A DNA stretch of 64,000 bases from Rickettsia endosymbiont of Gonocerus acuteangulatus (GTDB lineage Bacteria; Pseudomonadota; Alphaproteobacteria; Rickettsiales; Rickettsiaceae). The position numbers were made by a program, and so were the translations under genes. The notes beneath the pieces were generated by a model that was not told the origin of the DNA, did not search any database, and saw only the letters and a list, made by a program, of their open reading frames with translations. Shown piece after piece: positions 20,039 through 30,764 of this stretch; the first letter of the stretch is position 1, and every line of letters begins with the position of its first letter. Location of the stretch: positions 62,001 to 126,000 of the forward strand of contig NZ_OZ032147.1 of assembly GCF_964026435.1 (NCBI RefSeq), read 5' to 3'.

Positions 20039-22552
20039 TTATTTATATTGTATTTTTAAAGAATAAGGTGCAACTTTAGAAAATATCTTACCCACTACTG
20101 GTATTTTAGTTACAATACTACTAATGAAGAAAAATGATGGGATAACGTTACCTTTAATTTGAATTAATTTTTGGTTGGTATCAATATTACCTTTCATAGT
20201 AAAGTCAAAAAATGGTCCGTGTGCTTCTGCACTGGATAATGTAATTACATTTCCTTGATAACTAAATTTACCGTTCATATCTTCAAATGAAATATTCTTA
20301 TTATTGGTTATCGAGCTAAGAAGACCAGGCATTGAAACGAAAGAAACTAATCTTGTTAAAAAAGGAGTATCGGTTAAGGCAAAACGTGTTATATAGAATT
20401 TACCATCTAATATTGGTATTATATCGCCTTTTTTAACTTTGTATCTTCTAGTATTCAGGTTAATTTTAGCATAACCGTCTTGCATAGAACTATACATCCC
20501 AAGTCCTTTAAGTAATGCTCCAGCATTATCTGACTCAATTAACCATTGTTCATAGCTTTCTTGTGCAGTAAGAGACATTCTCACTTTTTCATTATTGGAA
20601 ATATTACTATTTAGAGAACCAGAAAAACAGCGTACTTTATCACATTTAATTGCTAAATCAAAGTTATCTAAAATTACATTATCTTTTAATAAAATTTTAT
20701 ATATGTTAGTTTTTAACACTACATTACGTGTGGAATCGCTATCTTTTTGTAAAAACTCCATCATATTAGAGTTTGAAAGATCTAGTACACTTCCATAAAT
20801 TTCAGTATTTAGATTATGACTATCTATGGTTATTTTTCCTCTTAATCTTGTATTTTTATGATTAATAGAAGACAGAGATATATTATAAATATCTTTCTTA
20901 GCTAAGATATTACCACTAATTTTTAAACTATCATCTCCTGACAGATTAAATTCGATATTCTTATCTGAGCCCTTATCACTTAATTTAGTATGGATATTTA
21001 AATTAGCTTTTTTACGCAACTGTTTGTGGATAGCTACTTTATCTATATAAAACTCTAAATTATCAAGGTTAGAATTAAGATCAATAGTTGTATTATTATT
21101 TTGCTTTTTATATTCAAAATCTAGAACAGCACTACCTGACATTAATTTTAATATGCCAAAACTTTTATTATTTGCTGTAATATTACTTTTTATTTTAAGC
21201 AGACAATTATTGTTTTCATCTACCATATCGTGGTCGTAAGTAAAATTACTTACATAGTTATTGATTTTACCCTTACCAGTAATATTTAATTGGTTATCTC
21301 TAAAAACACCTTTTGCCTCACCTTGTTGTAACAATATATTATTACTTAAAGTATTAAAATTTATATCAGTTAATGTTGAGGTAATATTATAGCTATTATC
21401 GATTTCAGAATTGATAGGAATTATTATCTCTATTATTGAATTGGCATTTCCTTTAATTCCTTTCAAATCAATATCTTCATTTTTAATATTTTGATATGCG
21501 TCCTTTCGGATAAAATCAACTAAATCACTAATTTCACCTTTAGCAGTAGCGTTAAAAACAAATTGTGACTTAATAGGTCCTTCCCATTTAAAAGTCATAA
21601 TACCATTAGATAGAACGCTGTTACCGCTATAAGCCTCGTTAATTAGGAATTTTACCTCTGCCCCTGACATAACTACATTAGTATCAACTTTAGTTAAAGC
21701 AGGTAAATCTTTATAATATTTATATTCAAAATTTGATATATGCAAATTTGCTTTTAAATTATCATCTTCTAAAATATTTTCTTTTAAAAATTTTCTATCT
21801 AGTTTAATGCTTAATTCGCCATTTTGAATGTGACCTTGTTTTATATGCTCTCGCAAATAGGATATCACAGGATTGTTAGGAATAATTTTTTCTACTGTTT
21901 GGTAAATTATCAGAGGAATATTTACTATATTGGCATTGGCATCTATGTTTTTATCGGTTACTTTACTGTTTAAAGATAAAGAAGCTTTGTTCCCAAAATT
22001 CAGATTACAATCAGCTATTTTAGGGTTATTTTTTGTATTGCTAGTTTTATAAACACATATAGCTTTTCCAAGCGGCAGCCCTGCCCCTTTTTCATCTGTT
22101 AAAATATCACTTTTTATTGAAGTTAGGTGTATGTTAGTTAAAATATTTCTTTGGAATATATTTAAGGAGTAATCACCATTTATTTGAGTATTTATAATTT
22201 CTTCCTTATTATTTGATATTACCGAAAATTGAGCTACATTAAAATATGCTTCTATTAATGAATTAGAAAATAGATTTTTGAAATTTAAAGTAATATCAAG
22301 GTCATTAATTTCCCCTTCAGCATTATCTATAAGATATAGAGAAATTTTATTAATTATTAAGTGATTTTCTTTAAAATTTAAGTCATCTATTACAGCTTTG
22401 ATATCATTCTTACTTAAATAAAATTCAATTACTCTTTTAAAAGGTTTATTCATATGTCCATGATTTGCACTATAAAAAATTAAATATGCAACTAGAAACA
22501 ATGCAGCAAAAGTTGTAAAAATACTAATAAAAGCTTTTTTGAGAAAATTCAT
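20039..22552 (-). CDS. AsmA/YhdP-like envelope protein
   Basis: The 837-residue product has one N-terminal membrane anchor ([20 protein letters not shown], residues ~8-27). It is followed by a long repetitive beta-rich periplasmic part and an AsmA-type C-terminal region. The C-terminus contains [20 protein letters not shown], then [20 protein letters not shown] and [15 protein letters not shown]. Such proteins form hydrophobic grooves bridging the periplasm and move phospholipids between the membranes in other Gram-negatives. Asn and Lys are abundant, reflecting the AT bias. It is immediately followed by the AmpG-like gene. Confidence 0.75.
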   Translation of the reverse strand: MNFLKKAFISIFTTFAALFLVAYLIFYSANHGHMNKPFKRVIEFYLSKNDIKAVIDDLNFKENHLIINKISLYLIDNAEGEINDLDITLNFKNLFSNSLIEAYFNVAQFSVISNNKEEIINTQINGDYSLNIFQRNILTNIHLTSIKSDILTDEKGAGLPLGKAICVYKTSNTKNNPKIADCNLNFGNKASLSLNSKVTDKNIDANANIVNIPLIIYQTVEKIIPNNPVISYLREHIKQGHIQNGELSIKLDRKFLKENILEDDNLKANLHISNFEYKYYKDLPALTKVDTNVVMSGAEVKFLINEAYSGNSVLSNGIMTFKWEGPIKSQFVFNATAKGEISDLVDFIRKDAYQNIKNEDIDLKGIKGNANSIIEIIIPINSEIDNSYNITSTLTDINFNTLSNNILLQQGEAKGVFRDNQLNITGKGKINNYVSNFTYDHDMVDENNNCLLKIKSNITANNKSFGILKLMSGSAVLDFEYKKQNNNTTIDLNSNLDNLEFYIDKVAIHKQLRKKANLNIHTKLSDKGSDKNIEFNLSGDDSLKISGNILAKKDIYNISLSSINHKNTRLRGKITIDSHNLNTEIYGSVLDLSNSNMMEFLQKDSDSTRNVVLKTNIYKILLKDNVILDNFDLAIKCDKVRCFSGSLNSNISNNEKVRMSLTAQESYEQWLIESDNAGALLKGLGMYSSMQDGYAKINLNTRRYKVKKGDIIPILDGKFYITRFALTDTPFLTRLVSFVSMPGLLSSITNNKNISFEDMNGKFSYQGNVITLSSAEAHGPFFDFTMKGNIDTNQKLIQIKGNVIPSFFFISSIVTKIPVVGKIFSKVAPYSLKIQYK

Positions 22553-22594
22553 TCGAGTTTATAAATCGATTAAAAGATTACGCAAGTTTTAGAC

Positions 22595-22624
22595 TTGTAA
22601 TATTTGTTAAATATAAAGTATAAT
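22595..22624 (+). promoter_or_regulatory. Sigma-70 type promoter for ugd
   Basis: TTGTAA (22,595-22,600) and a perfect TATAAT (22,619-22,624) are spaced 18 bp apart. Transcription would begin near 22,631, about 15 bases before the ugd ATG, giving a very short leader. The divergent AsmA-like gene starts 43 bp to the left. Confidence 0.55.
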
Positions 22625-22646
22625 CTAGAAAAAATCATCAAAAATT

Positions 22647-23951
22647 ATGAATATTACATTTATTGGTAGCGGCTATGTGGGATTAGTTTCAGGTGTTATG
22701 ATGAACTATCTAGGTCATAATGTCACTTGTCTTGATAATGATGAAGCCAAAATCTCTAAGTTAAATAAGAAAATATTACCAATTTATGAAGCTAAACTTG
22801 ATAAATATTTTATGCAAGCTTTGGAACATGAAAGGTTAAAGTTTGCTAGCTTTTATAATGATGAACTTAAAAATACCGAAGCAGTATTTATAACAGTCGG
22901 TACACCCTCTAAAGAATCAGGCGAAGCCGATTTAAGTTATGTTTATGAGGCAATAGATAAAATTTCTCTACATATAAACAAAGATTGTTTAATAGTTATC
23001 AAATCAACTGTACCACCAAATAGTTGTAATAATATCATTAATTATTTAAAAGAAAAAGGCTTCTCATTTAATGTTGCATCAAATCCGGAATTTTTACGTG
23101 AAGGGAATGCTGTAGAAGATTTTTTATATCCTGATCGTATCGTGATTGGTGTAAATAATAAAGAATCAGAGGATATATTACGAAAGATTTATATGCCTTT
23201 AACGGATAATGGAGCAGAATTAGTAGTAACTGATTTAGTTACAGCAGAGCTTATTAAATATGGCTCAAATAGTTTTTTAGCTACTAAAATTGCTTTTATT
23301 AATGAGATGGCCAATTTATGCGAGAAAATTGGGGCTGAGATTAAAAATTTATCTAAAGGGATAGGGCTTGATAAAAGAATTGGAACAGCCTTTCTAAATG
23401 CTGGACCTGGATTTGGAGGCTCATGTTTTCCAAAAGATATCTTGGCATTAAATAGTATCATTAAGAATAATCACATAGATTCTAAAATTCTTGAAGCAGT
23501 GATTAGAAGTAATAAAGAGCGTCCGAGCCTGATGGTAGATAAGATAGCTACTTTATTAGATGAAGATTTAAAAGGTAAGAATATAGCAGTTTTAGGCTTA
23601 ACCTACAAAGCAGGTACCGACGATGTTAGAGCAAGTCCTGCAATTGAGATCATTAAAAATTTATTAGATAAAGGGGCGTACGTTAAGGCATTCGATCCCA
23701 TGGGTCTTGAAAATTCTCAAAAAACTTTTCAAAATGAAAATTTGTTATATCTAGATTCCGTAATCAAAGCTTGTGATTCTGCTGATGCTATAGTTATTAC
23801 CACCGAGTGGAGTGAATTTCAAGAACTTGATTGGCAGAAAATTTACAACTTGGTAAAATCACCTATAATGATTGATCTACGGAATATCTTAAAAGCTGAT
23901 AAAATGAAGAGCATTGGCTTTAAATATTATAAAGTAGGAAGTAAGATTTAG
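22647..23951 (+). CDS. ugd: UDP-glucose 6-dehydrogenase
   Basis: The 434-residue enzyme oxidises UDP-glucose to UDP-glucuronate with two NAD+, supplying surface polysaccharide precursors. It shows the N-terminal Rossmann motif ITFIGSGYVGLVSG, the substrate region SNPEFLREGNAVEDF, and the catalytic cysteine in GPGFGGSCFPKD near residue 259. The C-terminal UDP-binding domain has LGLTYKAGTDDVRASPA. Length is typical. A good promoter lies directly upstream. It is monocistronic, followed by a palindromic repeat. Confidence 0.95.
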   Translation: MNITFIGSGYVGLVSGVMMNYLGHNVTCLDNDEAKISKLNKKILPIYEAKLDKYFMQALEHERLKFASFYNDELKNTEAVFITVGTPSKESGEADLSYVYEAIDKISLHINKDCLIVIKSTVPPNSCNNIINYLKEKGFSFNVASNPEFLREGNAVEDFLYPDRIVIGVNNKESEDILRKIYMPLTDNGAELVVTDLVTAELIKYGSNSFLATKIAFINEMANLCEKIGAEIKNLSKGIGLDKRIGTAFLNAGPGFGGSCFPKDILALNSIIKNNHIDSKILEAVIRSNKERPSLMVDKIATLLDEDLKGKNIAVLGLTYKAGTDDVRASPAIEIIKNLLDKGAYVKAFDPMGLENSQKTFQNENLLYLDSVIKACDSADAIVITTEWSEFQELDWQKIYNLVKSPIMIDLRNILKADKMKSIGFKYYKVGSKI

Positions 23952-23957
23952 TGCTGA

Positions 23958-24075
23958 TGTCATTCCAGCATAGGCGGGAATCCGGCATAAAGCGAGATGA
24001 ATCGAGCTTTTAATCCTAAAGGATTTGCCGTATTTGTAATTTTTGCCTAGATTCCTGCTTCCGCAGGAATGACAT
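23958..24075. repeat. Palindromic repeat between ugd and dnaE
   Basis: TGTCATTCCAGCATAGGCGGGAAT and ATTCCTGCTTCCGCAGGAATGACA form the imperfect outer arms, and the centre contains AATCGAGCTTTTAATCC. Its outer core is the same type as the insertion inside nuoL at 3,771. Confidence 0.8.
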
Positions 24076-24117
24076 AGGACTCTACAACAAAACCCTACAC
24101 TTTAACACTAATTAAAA

Positions 24118-27100
24118 ATGCAAACTGAATTTATACATTTAAGAACGCAAAGTTCCTATTCTTTCTTAGCGAGTGCATTAACTACTGAAAAAATAGTGGA
24201 GCTTGCCTCTTCTTATAAAATGCCTGCTATTTGCTTAACAGATAAAGAAAATTTATTTGGATCGCTAGAGTTTGCTTTATATGCAATAAAGAAAGGTTTG
24301 CAGCCCATTCACGGAGTTATTTTAAACATACAATATGAAGCAAACGTTTTTGCAGAAATATTATTGATAGCTAAAGATGAAATTGGCTATAAAAATTTGC
24401 TTAAACTATCCAGTATCACCTTTACCACGAATGATCGTAAAATATGCAACCATATTACTTTTGAGAATTTAAAAGAATATCAAGAGGGATTAATAGCATT
24501 ATGTTGTTATACTGAGGGTATTATAGGGAAATGCTTGCTTGCTAATAAAGAAGAGCAAGCTGAAATGTTTGCACGAAACTTGCAAGAAATTTTTGGAGAT
24601 CGTTTCTACTTTGAAATTATGAGGCACGATCTACCGGAAGAGCAACTTATTGAAGATAATTATATTAAAATAGCATCAAAATTAAATATTCCGCTTGTTG
24701 CTACTAATAAAGTATTATTCAGCAAAAAAAGCATGCATGATGCACATGATGTATTATTATGTATTTCTGCCGGTGTTACTAAAGAATATCCTGATCGTAA
24801 AACAGTTAGCGAGAATTGTTATTTTAAATCAGCAAAAGAAATGATAGAGCTTTTTGCCGATCTACCTAGTGCTATCGAAAATACAGTAAATTTAACACAG
24901 CGTTGTTATTTTGCTGCCCATACAAACCCTCCAATGCTTCCTAATTTTGCTACTAAAGATATTAGTGAAACTGATTTAATTAGAAAAGAAGCAAAAGACG
25001 GGTTACTTGCAAGACTTGATACAAAATTCAAATCTGAAAATATTTCCATAGAAGATCAAGAAAATATTAAAACTGAGTATTTTGCTCGCCTTGATTATGA
25101 GCTAAATATTATATGCAGTATGAATTTTGCTGGTTATTTTTTGATCGTATCCGACTTTATAAAATGGAGTAAAAATCAAGGTATTTTAGTAGGACCAGGC
25201 AGAGGCTCAGGAGCAGGATCAGTTGTTGCTTGGAGCCTACTTATTACTGATCTTGACCCTATTAAATTTGGTCTATTATTTGAAAGATTTTTAAATCCAG
25301 ATCGTATTTCAATGCCTGACTTCGATATTGATTTTTGTCAGGAAAGACGAGAAGAAGTTATTAATTATGTACGTTCTAAATATGGTAATAATAGAGTAGG
25401 ACAAATTATAACTTTCGGTAAAATGCAGGCAAAAGCGGTAATTAAGGATGTAGCACGAGTACTAAGCCTGCCCTATAAATTTGCGGATTATTTAACTGAA
25501 TTAGTGCCGTTTAGTGCAGTTAATCCCGTCACTCTTGAGCAGGCAATACGAGAAGTGCCAGAGCTTGCAAATGCTGCTAAAGGTAACGGATTATATAATT
25601 TAGAGGGTGAGCTAGAATTAATTAAATTAGTACTTGATACCTCATTAATTCTTGAAGGGCTGCATCGCCACTCGTCAACACATGCAGCAGGAATCGTAAT
25701 AGCTGGTACTGATTTAGTTGATATAGTACCTGTCTACAAAGATGCTAACTCCGATATGCTAGTAGTCGGCTACTCTATGAAATATTGCGAGCTTGCGGGT
25801 TTAATTAAGTTCGATTTTCTTGGGCTGCAAACTTTAACTGTTATTACCAATTGTAAGAAATTGTTAAAAAAACAAAATATAGAAATAGATTTTAACGATA
25901 TGACATTTGATGATGAAAAAACTTATCAAATGTTATGTAAAGGTAAAGGAGTCGGCGTATTCCAGTTTGAAAGTGTTGGGATGAAAGATGCACTTAGACG
26001 TCTTAAACCCGACTCCATACATGATTTGATAGCTCTTGGTGCGTTATATCGCCCTGGACCTATGGAAAATATTCCAACCTATATAGCTTGTAAGCATAAA
26101 TTACAGCAGCCTGATTATTTGCATGAGTTATTAAAGCCTATCTTAGAAGAAACTTATGGAGTAGTGATATATCAAGAACAAGTTCAAAGAATTGCTCAAG
26201 TTTTAGCTGGTTATACGCTAGGAGCTGCTGATTTGCTTCGTAGAGCCATGGGTAAAAAAATTAAAGCTGAGATGGAACAGCAAGAAGAAATTTTTGTTAA
26301 AGGTGCAATAGCTAATAATATTTCTGAGGCTCAAGCTAAATCTATTTTCGCCACTGTTGCTAAATTTGCTGGTTATGGTTTTAACAAGGCCCATGCCGCA
26401 GCTTACGGGGCTATTTCATATCAAACAGCATATCTTAAAGCTAATTATCCAGCAGAATTCGTAGTTGCATGCTTAAATCTTGAACTAAATAATCACGATA
26501 AAATTAATTTATTTCTACAAGAAGCAAAAGATAATAACATAAAAATTATTGCACCGAATATTAATATTTCTGATGGATATTTTAGTATTTTAGAGCATTC
26601 CATAGTGTTTGCACTTGGAGCTATAAAAGGAGTCACACCGAATTTTGGTAAGCTAGTAACAGATGAAAGAAATGCAAGAGGTGCTTTTAAATCGATCATT
26701 GATTTTATTGAGAGATTACCACCAAAAGCTATCAACAGTAAATTACTTGAAAATCTAATTAAAGCTGGCTGTTTTGATGAATTACATGATAATAGATTGC
26801 AGTTATTTTCAAGCATTTCTAAGCTTCTTGCATATTCGGTTTCTTACCATGAAGAGCAGGCATCTAATCAATTTAGTTTAATTAAAGTCTCTAGCTTAAG
26901 CAAAGAAATATTAGTTTCAAGCGATTACGCTGATAAAAATACTTTAGCTTTTTATGAATTTGAAGCTATGGGGCTATTTATCTCAAATCACCCGCTAACA
27001 GAATATAAAGAAATATTTAATCGTCTAAATATCTTAAGCTCAGCTGATTTACATAATAATTTGCCTGATGGTACTAATAGAGTAATGATTGCTGGTGTAA

Positions 27101-27558
27101 TACAAAAGAAAGATTCTCGTATGTCAGCAAGAGGTAGGTTTGTTACCTTAGTGCTTTCTGATCCTGAAAATATATTTGAGTTAAGTATTTTTAGCGAAGA
27201 GGTTTTAAAAGATTACGTACATCTACTTGACGTTAAAAGTTTAGTAGTTGTTAATTGCGATATCATTAAAGATGAAGGCGGTATTAAAATCACTGCTAAA
27301 AGCTTTTCATCAATTGAGAATGCAACTAGCAATCAGCAATTTGATTTACAGCTTTATCCTAAAAATGATGTAGAATTAGAGCAAATAATAACATTACTTG
27401 CAAATCGTATAAATAACGACGAGCATAGTAATACTACAGCTACAATATATTTATCAAGAAAATCAGTAAAAAATTTTGTAGCAAAAATTACATTGCCAGA
27501 AAAGTTCTTTTTAAGAGGGCAAGATTTTGAGATTCTTAGTCTTTATCAAAATACTTAA
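24118..27558 (+). CDS. dnaE: DNA polymerase III alpha subunit
   Basis: This 1146-residue replicative polymerase is close to the usual 1160-1180. It begins with a PHP domain ([13 protein letters not shown]; first metal motif partly altered). The polymerase palm has [16 protein letters not shown] near residue 358 and the catalytic aspartates in [16 protein letters not shown] near residues 400-402. The fingers region has [10 protein letters not shown] and [11 protein letters not shown], then helix-hairpin-helix and an OB-fold ([20 protein letters not shown]) toward the C-terminus. It makes DNA at the replication fork together with the sliding clamp. It marks the left border of the mobile island; its 3' end is followed at once by an Rpn fragment and an IS630. 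Confidence 0.96.
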   Translation: MQTEFIHLRTQSSYSFLASALTTEKIVELASSYKMPAICLTDKENLFGSLEFALYAIKKGLQPIHGVILNIQYEANVFAEILLIAKDEIGYKNLLKLSSITFTTNDRKICNHITFENLKEYQEGLIALCCYTEGIIGKCLLANKEEQAEMFARNLQEIFGDRFYFEIMRHDLPEEQLIEDNYIKIASKLNIPLVATNKVLFSKKSMHDAHDVLLCISAGVTKEYPDRKTVSENCYFKSAKEMIELFADLPSAIENTVNLTQRCYFAAHTNPPMLPNFATKDISETDLIRKEAKDGLLARLDTKFKSENISIEDQENIKTEYFARLDYELNIICSMNFAGYFLIVSDFIKWSKNQGILVGPGRGSGAGSVVAWSLLITDLDPIKFGLLFERFLNPDRISMPDFDIDFCQERREEVINYVRSKYGNNRVGQIITFGKMQAKAVIKDVARVLSLPYKFADYLTELVPFSAVNPVTLEQAIREVPELANAAKGNGLYNLEGELELIKLVLDTSLILEGLHRHSSTHAAGIVIAGTDLVDIVPVYKDANSDMLVVGYSMKYCELAGLIKFDFLGLQTLTVITNCKKLLKKQNIEIDFNDMTFDDEKTYQMLCKGKGVGVFQFESVGMKDALRRLKPDSIHDLIALGALYRPGPMENIPTYIACKHKLQQPDYLHELLKPILEETYGVVIYQEQVQRIAQVLAGYTLGAADLLRRAMGKKIKAEMEQQEEIFVKGAIANNISEAQAKSIFATVAKFAGYGFNKAHAAAYGAISYQTAYLKANYPAEFVVACLNLELNNHDKINLFLQEAKDNNIKIIAPNINISDGYFSILEHSIVFALGAIKGVTPNFGKLVTDERNARGAFKSIIDFIERLPPKAINSKLLENLIKAGCFDELHDNRLQLFSSISKLLAYSVSYHEEQASNQFSLIKVSSLSKEILVSSDYADKNTLAFYEFEAMGLFISNHPLTEYKEIFNRLNILSSADLHNNLPDGTNRVMIAGVIQKKDSRMSARGRFVTLVLSDPENIFELSIFSEEVLKDYVHLLDVKSLVVVNCDIIKDEGGIKITAKSFSSIENATSNQQFDLQLYPKNDVELEQIITLLANRINNDEHSNTTATIYLSRKSVKNFVAKITLPEKFFLRGQDFEILSLYQNT

Positions 27559-27571
27559 ATATATAGTGATT

Positions 27572-27717
27572 TTATCTTTCTAAATCTTCTTTAGATAATT
27601 CTGTAATTTTTATAACAGCATCTAATGGTATGCCTTCTTTTAGCATTTTTTTAGCCATAATAGCTTTTGCTTCTTCTCTTGCTTCTTCCTTTCCTTGTTG
27701 CATCCAATGGTGAGCTA
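27572..27717 (-). pseudogene. Rpn-type nuclease/transposase, C-terminal fragment truncated by IS630
   Basis: The last ~48 residues (HHWMQQGKEEAREEAKAIMA, then KKMLKEGIPLDAVIKITELS and KEDLER) match the charged coiled tail and small terminal helix pair of Rpn family recombination-promoting nucleases. The upstream part is missing because an IS630 end starts at 27,718. A different Rpn N-terminal piece is found at 48,948. Confidence 0.65.
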
Positions 27718-28404
27718 TATAGCATAAGTCATTAAGGTACTGACAGAGCGAGAGTATCATGTTATAGTAAGCAAATATTAACAAGCATGTAAAGAGATAT
27801 GGCACGAGCATATGCAATAGAACTAAGACTAAGAGTTATAAAAGCTGTAGAAGCAGGGATACGAATAAGTAAGGTAAGTAAATTATTTAATGTAAGTCGT
27901 GATACTATATATAAATGGAAAAAATTAAAAGATAAGCAAGGTACTTTAGAAGCAGCAACTGGTTATCAGAAAGGACATAGTCATAAGATAAAAGATTCAG
28001 AATCTTTTAAAGAATTTTTTAAAGCTAATATGATAAAACATCAAAGGAGTTAGCAAAGCAATGGGGTAATATTGCATCTGTAACTATTTGAAGACAAATC
28101 AGAAAACTTGGCTATAGCTATAAAAAAACTCATTTTCATCTGAAAAGAGATATTAAATTAAGAAATGAATTTATAGCAAAGATACAAACCATCACAAAAG
28201 ACAAATTAGTATATTTTGATGAATCTAGAATAGAGGATAATGCTTGCAAAGAGTATGGATGGAGCATTATAGGACAAAGGTGTTATGGAGAAAAGGTGTA
28301 TCAACATAAATTTAGAATAAGTATGATAGCTGGTCTTTGTAATGGTAATCTTATTGCTCCTGTAATATTTGAAGGTAATTGTAATACAGAGGTCTTTAAA
28401 ACTT
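27718..28404 (+). mobile_element. IS630-family copy A, 3' part lost to an IS4-like element
   Basis: The left end TATAGCATAAGTCATTAAGG matches the other two IS630 copies (33,970 and 49,619). The element is cut at 28,404, where an IS4-like copy starts after ACTT. The transposase gene (27,799 onward, plus strand) encodes MARAYAIELRLRVIKAVEAG and the HTH, but a lost A after codon 76 frameshifts it. A TTG-AAG context also introduces a TGA within the second frame. It is inactive. Confidence 0.85.
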
Positions 28405-29467
28405 CAAAACTTACGCTATGTTTGGTTCTAAATATCGTAAAGATGGAGAACGCAGCTGTTGTTGCATATAGTCATCTAAAAGCCCTAACTTTATTTGGTA
28501 AACCGTTTTACCGATTGTATTTGCAGTCCTTTTGAGAAATGCCCAAACTAAAAATGCCCAACTAATATGATTACGTTGAATACGCTGTTTCCTGCATTGA
28601 CAACGTTCTATCCCAGTAAGTTGCTTAATTTCTCTGTGCATGCTCTCAATTACCCATCGAAAGCCACACTCATCTTGTGCAGCTTTAGAAGATTTGTGAG
28701 TTTTGTTATTGGTAACAACATACTCAACTCTGTTGGTAGAAACAGTAAATTTAAACAAATTAACATGCTTATTTTTAGCAAAGCCTTTTATATGAATCTC
28801 TACTCCATGCCTGATCTCTTCATCTGAAAATGTCAACTCTTTTACAGCTTTATAAGGTTTAGAATCGTGTGTTTTACTAACGTTTCTATTGGCTTTAATA
28901 GGGGCATAATAATATTTCCCCAGAGAGTCAACATGTTGCATAATTTTGTGTGTAGAATACCATGTGTCAAAAAAAGTACTGTTTGAAAAGGAATCCTTGC
29001 TATAAACAGCATTATTTAACATGTTTAATAGGTGTTCTAGTTTTGTTGCTCCATCATGATCAGGTGCAAAAATTCGATAATCTATTACCCAAAACTTATT
29101 AATATCAGGGTTATAATATACCAGACTCACTACTCCTATACCTTTAGTAACTCTACCTGTAGCTCCACTGTACTGCGATCTTGCAATTTCTATTTGCTTC
29201 GTATTCCTTTTATTTAAAACCGTATCATCAAATATTGTATATCCATTAGATGAAAAAATAACATCATTCTTGATGTGTTCCCATAACAAAACTACATTTC
29301 TTTGCATGTTCAGCGTAGTAGGTTAAACTATAATTCTTTTGGCTAACTATTAAAAATTGACAATAATCTGTCCTATTAATTGGTATTGCTTGCAACTTTA
29401 TCCTCTTTGACATGTTTAATTATTTTTACAATAATTTATCACTTTTTTACTCATAGCGTAAGTTTTG
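28405..29467 (-). mobile_element. IS4-like element copy 1, decayed
   Basis: Ends are CAAAACTTACGCTATG (28,405) and its inverted copy (to 29,467). The transposase lies on the minus strand from 29,413 to 28,411. Compared with the intact 349-codon copy at 30,819 it has lost about 47 bp net near codon 45 and has a local frame disturbance around the second catalytic Asp (KDSFSNSTFFDTWYS). Left flank is IS630 sequence ending ACTT; right flank is an IS21 end (TCAG), so the flanks do not match. Confidence 0.85.
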
Positions 29468-29550
29468 TCAGATAATTTTTTTATGATACTGTATCAATTT
29501 TCAGCCGTTGCATATTAAAAATCTGTATCATTTTTCGACCGCTGTTGACA
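29468..29550. mobile_element. Solo terminal fragment of the IS21-family element
   Basis: Eighty-three bases, TCAGATAATTTTTTTATG to CGACCGCTGTTGACA, are the reverse complement of the left end of the intact IS21 copy at 36,412. They lie between the IS4-like copy 1 and a 5'-truncated plasmid gene. This is the scar of a mostly deleted IS21. Confidence 0.8.
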
Positions 29551-29551
29551 A

Positions 29552-29974
29552 AATGAGAGACAAATAGCAACTTTAAGTGTGCAATTAGAAGCAGTATATG
29601 GCATTAATGGGTATTATGTGCAGGAAGTAGGAGAAGAAATGCTACCACAAAAAACAAAAACATTTGATATTGATCCTAATGGCAAATCTATTGGAGACCT
29701 AGGATCAACTAGGGAATCAGAAGCAAAAGCAGAAGAGACAGCATGGCATCAAATTAGAAAAGGTGTGAGGGAGGAGCTGGGTGATCATATTGACCAAGCT
29801 TGGTTTGCAAAAGCAGAAGTTGCCGAGTGTAAGGAAACCAAAACCTTGACATTAACAATGCCAACAAGATTTATGGCTGATTGGATTAGGAATAACTATT
29901 ATCATGTGATAAGACGAGTGGCTGGTAGTGTTGGGATGAATAGTGTGGAGTATACACTAAATGTTAAAAACTAA
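29552..29974 (+). CDS. Plasmid-type protein with DnaA N-terminal-like domain, 5' truncated
   Basis: The frame is open from the IS21 scar at 29,552; the first usable start is GTG at 29,579 (131 codons). After a linker (TKTFDIDPNGKSIGD) the C-terminal ~90 residues resemble the DnaA N-terminal domain: AWHQIRKGVREELGDHIDQA, WFAKAEVAECKETKTLTL and PTRFMADWIRNNYYHVI. Proteins with this domain at the C-terminus are encoded on rickettsial plasmids and are thought to act in replication. The upstream part, probably coiled coil (QIATLSVQLEAVYG), has been removed. The last seven codons fall in the left copy of the inverted duplication shared with the region before parA. Confidence 0.7.
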   Translation, partial: NERQIATLSVQLEAVYGINGYYVQEVGEEMLPQKTKTFDIDPNGKSIGDLGSTRESEAKAEETAWHQIRKGVREELGDHIDQAWFAKAEVAECKETKTLTLTMPTRFMADWIRNNYYHVIRRVAGSVGMNSVEYTLNVKN

Positions 29975-30339
29975 TTTTGCTATATCAAAATATAACACGT
30001 TAATAATAATTATACTGCATAAAAAATAATTATTCAATCATATATATTAATTCATAAAATCATCATTCATTTTTCATAAAAAATAATTATTACCTCATAA
30101 GTATGAATTATTCTTGACTTAAGTTTTAAGCTTATATAATTATTAGTTATATGAGATGTAGTAATAGAGAACAAAGAAGGAGATTATTACAGAAAAGAAA
30201 AAACCGATAGATGCTCATCCTAGCCAAAGTTTGAGCATATACCGGTCAATGAAACAACCCATAAATCAATATGAGGTCATATATGAATATATCACACTAT
30301 CCTTGTGATGGCAATAATGGTAGAGTATTAGCTGATCAT
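29956..30339 (+). repeat. Left copy of a ~380-bp inverted duplication (autotransporter 5' region)
   Basis: This segment is nearly identical to the reverse complement of 43,004-43,380. It starts inside the last codons of the DnaA-domain gene and ends at codon 19 of an autotransporter 5' fragment. It carries the AT-rich block with two copies of CATAAAAAATAATTATT. Small indels, such as the TATTAGTTA stretch near 30,145, distinguish the copies. Confidence 0.9.
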
Positions 30340-30354
30340 TTGTGTGATTTATAG
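30283..30354 (+). pseudogene. Autotransporter 5' fragment (23 codons)
   Basis: MNISHYPCDGNNGRVLADH is identical to the start of the large autotransporter at 43,060. The frame then runs into foreign sequence and stops after LCDL. The foreign part (30,340-30,374) is the inverted start of the small gene at 31,971. It is a recombination relic that fixes the ATG used by the full-length gene. Confidence 0.85.
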
Positions 30355-30411
30355 ACATAGTTATAATAAGGATGTAAGCTCAAATGTAATTTAGTTATAA
30401 AAAATACCAAA

Positions 30412-30764
30412 ATGGACTCTAAGATTAAAATATGTTTGAGTTGGGTTAAATTATATTAAGAGTCAGGTAATGCAGGGAAAGTGTGTAGTTATTATGGTAT
30501 TTCAAGATTCACCTTACGTAAATGGTATAAACGTTATGAGTTATTGGGTATTGAGGAGCTGCATTCTTTAAGCAGGAAACCGCATACATTTCCTTTTCAG
30601 AAATTAAATGATATATCAGAGCAACAAATACTAGTGTTACGACAAGAGAGGAAATTAGGAGCAAGACGTATTCAGAATGAACTAAAACGTTTACATAACA
30701 TTTCGTTTTCTACGGCTACTATACATAAAGTCCTGCAGAAACATAATCTTGGTAAGATAAACTT
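30412..30764 (+). pseudogene. Transposase N-terminal HTH remnant (IS481/IS3-like)
   Basis: The frame from ATG 30,412 has an in-frame TAA at codon 16 and then continues CSYYGISRFTLRKWYKRYEL, RKPHTFPFQKLND, RRIQNELKRLHNISFSTATI and HKVLQKHNLGKI. That is the double-HTH N-terminal region of integrase-core transposases that read LGARRIQNEL before the DDE domain. An IS4-like element at 30,765 removes the rest. Confidence 0.65.

Noticed and set aside
27559-27720. A tRNA attachment site at the left edge of the island
   Set aside because: No tRNA cloverleaf or direct repeat was found at either island border.
27572-27817. An 81-codon minus-strand gene starting MHMLVPYLF
   Set aside because: Its first half is the outward-read end of an IS630; the same head appears at all three IS630 copies. 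Only the Rpn tail is genuine.
28567-28827. An 86-codon frame repeated at 31,452 and 56,676
   Set aside because: It is the antisense of the IS4-like transposase and recurs only because the IS does.
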